Positions 7,150 through 11,423 of a DNA stretch of 11,423 bases are shown piece after piece; positions within the stretch are counted from its first letter, which is position 1, and every line of letters starts with the position of its first letter. The notes below the pieces were generated by a model, which searched no databases, was not told the DNA's origin, and saw nothing but the letters and a program-made list of their open reading frames with translations. This DNA is from an uncultured Bacillota bacterium. GTDB lineage: Bacteria; Bacillota; UBA994; UBA5500. The position numbers and the translations under genes were made by a program. The DNA lies in contig CALNBW010000381.1 in assembly GCA_937874815.1 (NCBI GenBank), positions 1-11,423 of the forward strand. Reading direction: 5' to 3'.

Positions 7150-7177
7150 TTGCGTAAATCAGTGGTAGGCGTATAAT
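7150..7177 (+). promoter_or_regulatory. Promoter of the tRNA-Ala gene
   Basis: A perfect -10, TATAAT (7172-7177), follows TTGCGT (7150-7155) at a 16-base spacer. The expected start near 7184 is about 8 bases before the mature tRNA end, so the precursor would have a short 5' leader for RNase P. Confidence 0.6.
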
Positions 7178-7191
7178 AAGCTTATACAATT

Positions 7192-7266
7192 GGGGGCGTA
7201 ACTCAGTGGGAGAGTGTCACGTTCGCAACGTGAAAGTCGAGGGTTCGAATCCCTTCGCCTCCACCA
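7192..7266 (+). tRNA. tRNA-Ala, anticodon CGC
   Basis: All arms fold. The acceptor is GGGGGCG (7192-7198) with CGCCTCC (7256-7262); the third pair is G-U, the identity element of alanine tRNAs. The D stem is ACTC/GAGT, and the anticodon stem TCACG/CGTGA encloses TTCGCAA with anticodon CGC at 7224-7226. The T stem GAGGG/CCCTT encloses TTCGAAT. The discriminator base is A (7263) and CCA is encoded (7264-7266). It reads the GCG codon, served in many genomes by the UGC isoacceptor, so a separate CGC gene is a secondary isoacceptor. Confidence 0.95.
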
Positions 7267-7278
7267 AAACAGCACAAG

Positions 7279-7325
7279 AAGCGGTTTTTTTCACTCATCA
7301 AGGAGCAGAAAAGAACCGCTTTTTT
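7279..7325 (+). terminator. Intrinsic terminator of the tRNA gene, possibly shared by the convergent microprotein gene
   Basis: A 14-pair stem, AAGCGGTTTTTTTC (7279-7292) with GAAAAGAACCGCTT (7308-7321), including one U-G pair, closes a 15-base loop and runs into six T (7320-7325). It lies 12 bases after the tRNA CCA. The T tract overlaps the stop codon of the minus-strand microprotein gene, which converges on it. In the minus direction the same stem lacks a clean U run, so termination there would be weaker. Confidence 0.85.
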
Positions 7326-7434
7326 ATGCCCCTTGGTTACTGAGGAGGGCAGGTGTGCTTCCCTTGCTTGGTAAAAACAATACGCCAGCTAGAACGGCAA
7401 GAATAATGCCTAAGGTAGCACCAATTCTTTTCAT
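7324..7434 (-). CDS. 36-residue single-span membrane microprotein
   Basis: A short minus-strand gene beginning MKRIGATLGIILAVLAGVLF, followed by LPSKGSTPALLSNQGA and TAA. The features of a real gene are a very strong ribosome binding site (GGGAGGTGG ending about 7 bases before the ATG) and a textbook topology: positive N-terminus (K2, R3), one uninterrupted hydrophobic span (about residues 4-22), then a small polar tail. The frame ends exactly at the tRNA terminator, a natural boundary for a convergent gene. No homologue is recognised; it could be a small membrane regulator, a toxin-like peptide or a structural microprotein. A signal peptide of a tiny secreted peptide is a further option, since SKGSTPA could hold a cleavage site. 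Expression has not been shown. Confidence 0.6.
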   Translation of the reverse strand: MKRIGATLGIILAVLAGVLFLPSKGSTPALLSNQGA

Positions 7435-7699
7435 CTTTGCCACCTCCCTGCATTATTTCTCACAATTAAGACGCGCATCTTCTTGTTTAGTTGCATTTTT
7501 CCTTCCAGTAGCACATGCCTATAGGGGCGGAAGTACCAAAAACATGATATTATTGAACAGGATGCGAGGGTTACCCGGGTAGTGCGCAGGACTGCTTTAA
7601 CCATGTAGTGTTCGTAGGTATTAGCCACGGGAGAATTGTTGGCCTGCATCATAGGGCGCGGGCAATCGAGTTGAGTTGATGATTGTTAGGGGGAGTATC

Positions 7700-8968
7700 A
7701 TGGAGCTGTTCATTGAAGTGGTTCCTGCAGAAGGCGTAATGCATGTCAGGGTTAAGTATCTCAAAGACGAGGTTCTGACCAACCACTTTTATCTTAACCG
7801 TGATGCCGAAATCAGCTACTTCTCTTGCGATGGTCAGGAAACACCGCACGAGAGCAGCAACGAAGAACACCCGATGTTTAGCGGTTACACGGCCCAAAAG
7901 GTGTTGGCGCCCAATTTAAGGGATTGTCTGGAGTTAGCGTACTCCTTAAGGTTGTCAGGTGAGACAGGCTGCTGCCCCTATGTCAGAGAAAAAATAGCGC
8001 CCGAGTTTACGTTTATTCGCTGGGAAACGTTCTGCTACCCCATGTTTTTCGAGGACTGGGATTCATACAGAAACACTGCCTTCACTGCTTGTAACATTCA
8101 GCTCATTGTCCCAAAGGAATATGACGTCGTTGCCTCAAAGAAGGAAAGGGATACTGCTATAGGTGATTCCAAGAAGGTGGTTACTTACTCCCACCAAGAT
8201 AAAGGTAGCAACGTGTTTGATTGCTCCGTCGCTTCGTATAAGAAGGTTAAATTCTCCTTTGGCTCTGTTTGCTTTTTAAGCGATCTTGGCGCTGAGAAAG
8301 TGCAAATGGTCAATGACACTATGCTGAAAGCAATCAGTTACATGAACGAGCATTTTGGCGTTAGGCACATTGAGCCAAACCTAGTCTTTGCCGCGATCCC
8401 CGATGGGTATGGTTCTTTCGTCTGCCCCCATAACAATGTTGTTTTTGTAGAAGAGGCGACGTTCAGCCGCGCAGAAAACCTAAGGGCAATTGTCCATGAG
8501 TATATTCATCTGGGTTGGAACCCTAAGGTCGCCGATTCCGTGCAACGGGCGCGCTTCTTTGACGAAGCGTTCACTTCCTATTTTGAAGTGCGGGTCATGG
8601 CGGCCCTTTTTGGTGGCGAATCGTTTTCAGCAGAAAGCAAAGCGGAGCATGCAATAGATGCAATTAGGCGGGGCGAGTATAAGCTAGTTCCGATCGCGGA
8701 ATATGGCCTGCATGGATATGGTGGGTTAAGTTATACCATTGGCGCTCTGTGTTTGCATGAACTATGCCTATTGCTTGGGGAACCGGTGTTTGACAACGTA
8801 ACCAAGGCCTTTCTCGAAAAGTACAAGGATGTTCCTGTGGATTTTGACCTCTTTTGCAGGGAATACATCGGTCTAAGCGGTAAAGATAATAGAAGGAAGT
8901 TGTCGCGTTTTTTTGATGACTGGATATATACATGCTCGGGAATCTCGGAGTATATTAACGCAGAATAG
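7700..8968 (+). CDS. M1-like zinc metallopeptidase (gluzincin), short form
   Basis: Predicted cytosolic zinc peptidase of 422 residues without signal peptide or membrane span. The metal site is H266-E-Y-I-H270 followed after 18 residues by E289 in FFDEAFTSYFE. HEXXH-X18-E is the signature of clan MA family M1, and the second part mirrors the family's NEGF.xYxE. Y345 in SYTIGALCLHEL is a candidate for the catalytic tyrosine. The aminopeptidase GAMEN motif is not found where expected; the sequence there is GSFVCPHNNVVFVEEATF, so the substrate end may be recognised differently. At 422 residues it lacks the large C-terminal helical domain of most M1 enzymes; residues 1 to about 210 form a beta-rich N-terminal region. 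The start at 7700 is chosen for AGGGGGAG (about 7688-7695) 4 bases upstream; the frame is open back to a TTG at 7676 without a ribosome binding site. The substrate is unknown. Confidence 0.75.
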   Translation: MELFIEVVPAEGVMHVRVKYLKDEVLTNHFYLNRDAEISYFSCDGQETPHESSNEEHPMFSGYTAQKVLAPNLRDCLELAYSLRLSGETGCCPYVREKIAPEFTFIRWETFCYPMFFEDWDSYRNTAFTACNIQLIVPKEYDVVASKKERDTAIGDSKKVVTYSHQDKGSNVFDCSVASYKKVKFSFGSVCFLSDLGAEKVQMVNDTMLKAISYMNEHFGVRHIEPNLVFAAIPDGYGSFVCPHNNVVFVEEATFSRAENLRAIVHEYIHLGWNPKVADSVQRARFFDEAFTSYFEVRVMAALFGGESFSAESKAEHAIDAIRRGEYKLVPIAEYGLHGYGGLSYTIGALCLHELCLLLGEPVFDNVTKAFLEKYKDVPVDFDLFCREYIGLSGKDNRRKLSRFFDDWIYTCSGISEYINAE

Positions 8969-9046
8969 CGGCATAAAAACCTCTGCTAACTTGATTATCA
9001 AGCGGGGAAATATTTCTAAAGTAACGGGAGCGGGGACAGCGCCACG

Positions 9047-9078
9047 AGGGTGACGATACCCCTGCCCCCCGTCACCCT
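9047..9078 (+). repeat. Hairpin repeat before the lipoprotein gene
   Basis: AGGGTGACG (9047-9055) pairs perfectly with CGTCACCCT (9070-9078) around ATACCCCTGCCCCC. A preceding CGGGG (9031-9035) could instead pair with CCCCG (9067-9071), giving two exclusive folds. The stem ends just before the ribosome binding site AAAGGAG (9082-9088). The G/C-rich CGGGGACAG-type sequence resembles intergenic repeats found in many copies in Clostridia, so it may be a REP-like unit rather than a dedicated regulator. Confidence 0.45.
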
Positions 9079-9099
9079 GATGAAAGGAGCGGTAGATGC

Positions 9100-9924
9100 A
9101 TGGCAAAGAACAAAATGAACTGGATCCTTGTTGTTCTAGCGCTAAGCCTTATCCTGGTAGGTTGTCATGAAAGAGATGTGCGTTTGGAGCAGTTAACTGA
9201 TCAAGAAAAAGTCATGTTTGAGTACTTACAGGAGAACCATAGTGCTATACATCTGGAAGATGAAGATGCATTTGCAGATCTAGCCATTCTAGATGCGGAC
9301 ATAAAAGATAAGGAGATATTCCTCACTGGAGAGCTGCATGGGGTAAAGGCTAATGAAGAGCTACATATGAAATTTCTTAAGTATTTTAAGGATAGGACGG
9401 ATTTCCGTTACTATTTAAGTGAATCCAGCTATAGCTTTTGTCATTTTATCAACAGATACTTAGAAACAGGAGACACGAAGATCCTAGAGGAACTGTATAA
9501 GTCGGCAAAGGGAACCTTCGCCTGGACTAAGGAAGGCTACAATTTCTGGAAGCTACTACGTAAATATAACAATTCCTTGTCCGATGACAGGAAAATTCGG
9601 ATTATAGGTGTGGATATCGAGCATCAAGTTGACACGGCGTATAAGTATTTGCTGGATGTTCTGCCAAGTAACGAGCCGCCGAAGGAAATTAGCGAGAAAA
9701 TAAACGGGCTAAGGGGTGCATTGAATGACATCGAAGATGATGTTGTTTTATGCCGCGCCCAAGAATTGCTGAAGGATATGGAGGAAAAGGAGAGTTTGTA
9801 TCGGAAATACCTGGGAGATGATTTCATTGGTTTTAAGCTTGTAAACTTGAACATCCTTAATGTTCATGAAGCAAACTCAAAGAAAGCGGTCAGGTATATT
9901 GGAATAATACCAGAGATAGAATGA
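9100..9924 (+). CDS. Erythromycin esterase/TIKI-like lipoprotein, N-terminal part (frameshifted gene)
   Basis: The first 274 codons of a gene that appears broken. A lipoprotein signal (NWILVVLALSLILVGC, lipobox LVGC, lipidated C22) places it on the outer face of the membrane. The domain that follows has GELHG (77-81), matching the GExxHG motif with the catalytic histidine of the Ere/TIKI/ChaN fold, then YYLSESSYS (E108) and IIGVDIEH (about 168-175), which fit the same fold. Family proteins of about 400 residues continue beyond this point. Here the last residues (about 265-274) look like out-of-frame readthrough, and the matching C-terminal half lies in the next frame from 9921. The start at 9100 follows AAAGGAG by 11 bases; an out-of-frame ATG at 9096 gives only a short peptide. 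Base composition is richer in A/T than the neighbours. No macrolide resistance is implied; the substrate is unknown. Confidence 0.7.
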   Translation: MAKNKMNWILVVLALSLILVGCHERDVRLEQLTDQEKVMFEYLQENHSAIHLEDEDAFADLAILDADIKDKEIFLTGELHGVKANEELHMKFLKYFKDRTDFRYYLSESSYSFCHFINRYLETGDTKILEELYKSAKGTFAWTKEGYNFWKLLRKYNNSLSDDRKIRIIGVDIEHQVDTAYKYLLDVLPSNEPPKEISEKINGLRGALNDIEDDVVLCRAQELLKDMEEKESLYRKYLGDDFIGFKLVNLNILNVHEANSKKAVRYIGIIPEIE

Positions 9925-10358
9925 TATACGAAAATTTTAGGTTACTGCAAAGTGAGTTACCCCCAGGTAAATATTATGGCCAATGGGGCCGTGAGCATGT
10001 TTTTCAAAGTGAAGAAGGCAATGCAATGTGGTTTGGTGCCTATTTAAACAGCGATGAGTCTCAATTTAAAGACAAGGTGCTAAGCATCGTTTATCTTTAT
10101 GACAACTGCCAGGCAATGGGGAGGGGGGACTACCGGGTCAGGCCGCTTAGCACAGTTTCTAACCCGATTAAGAAAATGAACGATTTAATCGGGAGTGATC
10201 TTAACATGTACAGACTAATAGGGGCACCTTCCTCCTTGTCAAGCCCCAGAATATATTATATCGGTGCAGCTGAGAAGACAGTAGCAGATTTTTATCAGTA
10301 TATCGTCTGCATAAAAGACTCAAAAGCAACAGAGCCATTAAATGATGAATATGACTAG
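9921..10358 (+). CDS. Erythromycin esterase/TIKI-like lipoprotein, C-terminal part (frameshifted gene)
   Basis: 145 codons in the -1 frame relative to the previous reading frame, overlapping its end as ATGA. Translated slightly upstream of its ATG (the frame is open from 9870), it reads YWNNTRDRMIYENFRLL, which fits the R-D-x-x-M-x-x-N segment found in the second half of Ere-family proteins. It continues with PGKYYGQWGREHV, the counterpart of the family's second histidine segment, and the closing DFYQYIVCIKDS fits the family C-terminus. It has no ribosome binding site, signal peptide or first histidine motif of its own and is very unlikely to work alone. The natural reading is one gene of about 420 codons (9100-10358) with one base missing between 9870 and 9924, by mutation, sequencing error or, less likely, programmed slippage. 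Confidence 0.65.
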   Translation: MIYENFRLLQSELPPGKYYGQWGREHVFQSEEGNAMWFGAYLNSDESQFKDKVLSIVYLYDNCQAMGRGDYRVRPLSTVSNPIKKMNDLIGSDLNMYRLIGAPSSLSSPRIYYIGAAEKTVADFYQYIVCIKDSKATEPLNDEYD

Positions 10359-10526
10359 AGGGTGGCACCGTTTCGCAATAAGCATGAGCTACTATCGCGG
10401 GCGGGCAGGGAACTACCGCGCCTACGAATTCTAGCAGAAGTACAATGGCAGCCCGGCGATGGGTGGAAAAGCAGCTTCTTGAGAGGCAGGCTGTCCAGTT
10501 CTTACTGGGGAAGTGGGGGAGAAGGT
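10359..10526. other. Spacer between the broken lipoprotein gene and the DUF1848 gene
   Basis: 168 bases without a supported gene. The DUF1848 frame is open through it to a GTG at 10362, but the peptide it would encode looks random and has no ribosome binding site. It opens with AGGGTGGCACCG (10359-10370), identical to the start of a T-box core, but there is no leader or terminator to go with it. Confidence 0.4.
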
Positions 10527-11411
10527 ATGATAGTGAGTGCTAGCCGTCGGACAGACATCCCGGCCTTTTATAGCCCATGGCTGCTTAATCGCATTAGGGC
10601 CGGTTACTGTACAGTGTACAATCCCTTTAACCGCAAACAGGTTACTAGGGTTTCTTTACTGCCGGAGGATGTTACTGTTATGGTGTTCTGGACGAAAAAC
10701 CCCGCCCCCCTACTACCCTTTCTGGAAGAAATAAAGGGGCGAGGGCTACGCTTCTACTTTCAATATACTCTAAATGCATACCCGCAGGCATTGGAGCCCC
10801 GCCTGCCCAGCTGGGAGCAGAACGTAGCGTCCTTTCAGCAGCTAGCTGGCCTGATCGGACCCTCCCGGGTAATCTGGCGCTACGACCCCATTGTCATCAG
10901 TACGGTTACCGATTACGCTTTCCATCTTCATAATTTCGATTCCTTGGCCCAACGCTTGCAGGGATGCACGCAGCGGGTTGTTATCAGCATTGTTGACGCC
11001 TACCGCAAGGCGGTCAGCAATTTTCGCCTTTTGGCGCAGCAAGGTATCACGGTACAGACCCGTTTGTGCCTTGAACCCCTGGCCAAGCTGATAACTGCTA
11101 TGGCAGAGATCGCGGCGGCTCATGGGATGGAGATATACAGTTGTGCCGAGGCAATTGATCTAAGCCCCTATGGCGTGCACGCAGGCAAGTGCATCGATGC
11201 TCAATATATCCGGCAGGTTTTTGGAGTTACTGTAGACGACAGCAAAGATAAGAACCAGAGACAACAGTGTGGCTGCGTTGTAAGCAAGGATATCGGCATA
11301 TATGACACCTGTTTGCATGGGTGCACCTATTGTTACGCCGGCACTAGGCAAGGAGGTAGCAAGAACCGGCAGCAACATAGCCCCGATTCTCCATCGCTGC
11401 TGGGGGGGTAG
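10527..11411 (+). CDS. DUF1848 family protein with C-terminal radical-SAM-like iron-sulfur motif
   Basis: Uncharacterised cytosolic protein of 294 residues, close to the family's usual size and complete. It begins with the family opening MIVSASRRTDIPAFYS and continues with VFWTKNP (about 53-59), FYFQYTLN (about 77-83), VIWRYDPI (about 115-122) and SCAEAIDLSPYGV. The C-terminus holds C248-x-C250 and then C262-xxx-C266-xx-C269 in DTCLHGCTYCYA, the spacing of radical-SAM 4Fe-4S motifs, but placed at the end of the protein instead of the beginning; this is a known feature of DUF1848. The closing HSPDSPSLLG is also typical. The start at 10527 is chosen for GGGGGAGAAGG just upstream and for the conserved N-terminus. 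It is not obviously co-transcribed with the broken lipoprotein gene. Activity and substrate are unknown; a radical-SAM-type or electron-transfer role is inference. Confidence 0.88.
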   Translation: MIVSASRRTDIPAFYSPWLLNRIRAGYCTVYNPFNRKQVTRVSLLPEDVTVMVFWTKNPAPLLPFLEEIKGRGLRFYFQYTLNAYPQALEPRLPSWEQNVASFQQLAGLIGPSRVIWRYDPIVISTVTDYAFHLHNFDSLAQRLQGCTQRVVISIVDAYRKAVSNFRLLAQQGITVQTRLCLEPLAKLITAMAEIAAAHGMEIYSCAEAIDLSPYGVHAGKCIDAQYIRQVFGVTVDDSKDKNQRQQCGCVVSKDIGIYDTCLHGCTYCYAGTRQGGSKNRQQHSPDSPSLLGG

Positions 11412-11423
11412 CGGGAAAAGGAA

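Noticed and set aside
7214..7582. 122-codon plus-strand frame starting inside the tRNA gene
   Set aside because: It runs through the tRNA and its terminator, has no ribosome binding site, and is antisense to the better supported minus-strand microprotein.
9100..10358. A functional macrolide-resistance esterase
   Set aside because: The gene is frameshifted and carries a lipoprotein signal, unlike cytosolic EreA/EreB; the resemblance is at fold and motif level only.
10362..10526. 55-codon N-terminal extension of the DUF1848 protein from GTG 10362
   Set aside because: The family begins at MIVSASRRTDIPAF, which has its own ribosome binding site; the extension has none and reads as random sequence.
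10445..10543. 32-codon frame MAARRWVEKQLLERQAV... overlapping the DUF1848 start
   Set aside because: No ribosome binding site. The helix-like composition is suggestive, but nothing else supports translation.

Overview
The window reads as chromosomal DNA of an anaerobic, spore-former-type Bacillota (Clostridia-like) of medium GC. The pointers are a VanR/VanS-like two-component pair, a ferredoxin-dependent indolepyruvate oxidoreductase (a strictly anaerobic amino-acid enzyme), strong GGAGG-type ribosome binding sites, sigma-A-like promoters, a CCA-encoding tRNA and a DUF1848 protein. This is inference from gene content; no species can be named.

Layout from the left. The start of a NusG-domain-II-type membrane protein runs off the left edge on the minus strand (1-132). 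It is divergent from a plus-strand block of response regulator (236-931), histidine kinase (935-2212) and a D,D-carboxypeptidase (2298-3212). A tandem CTTAAG operator-like site lies between kinase and carboxypeptidase, so the block looks like a cell-envelope sensing circuit with its target beside it. A strong hairpin (3235-3276) separates it from the convergent minus-strand iorA-iorB operon (5617-3309), whose two genes overlap by one base. After about 300 bases without a convincing gene comes a plus-strand cation diffusion facilitator (5932-7116) with the N-D / D-D metal-site pattern of manganese exporters.

The middle holds a complete tRNA-Ala(CGC) with its own promoter and terminator (7150-7325). 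Converging on that terminator from the other strand is a 36-residue single-span membrane microprotein with a near-perfect ribosome binding site (7434-7324).

The right third is plus-strand accessory material: a short M1-like (HEXXH-X18-E) cytosolic metallopeptidase (7700-8968), a hairpin repeat, an erythromycin-esterase/TIKI-like lipoprotein split into two reading frames by a -1 shift (9100-10358), and a DUF1848 protein (10527-11411) whose C-terminus carries a radical-SAM-like CX3CX2C cluster.

No CRISPR array, phage, integrase or complete insertion sequence is visible. I do not see a clearly new multi-gene system. The best leads are the hidden microprotein, the two-component/carboxypeptidase circuit with its operator, and the frameshifted lipoprotein.
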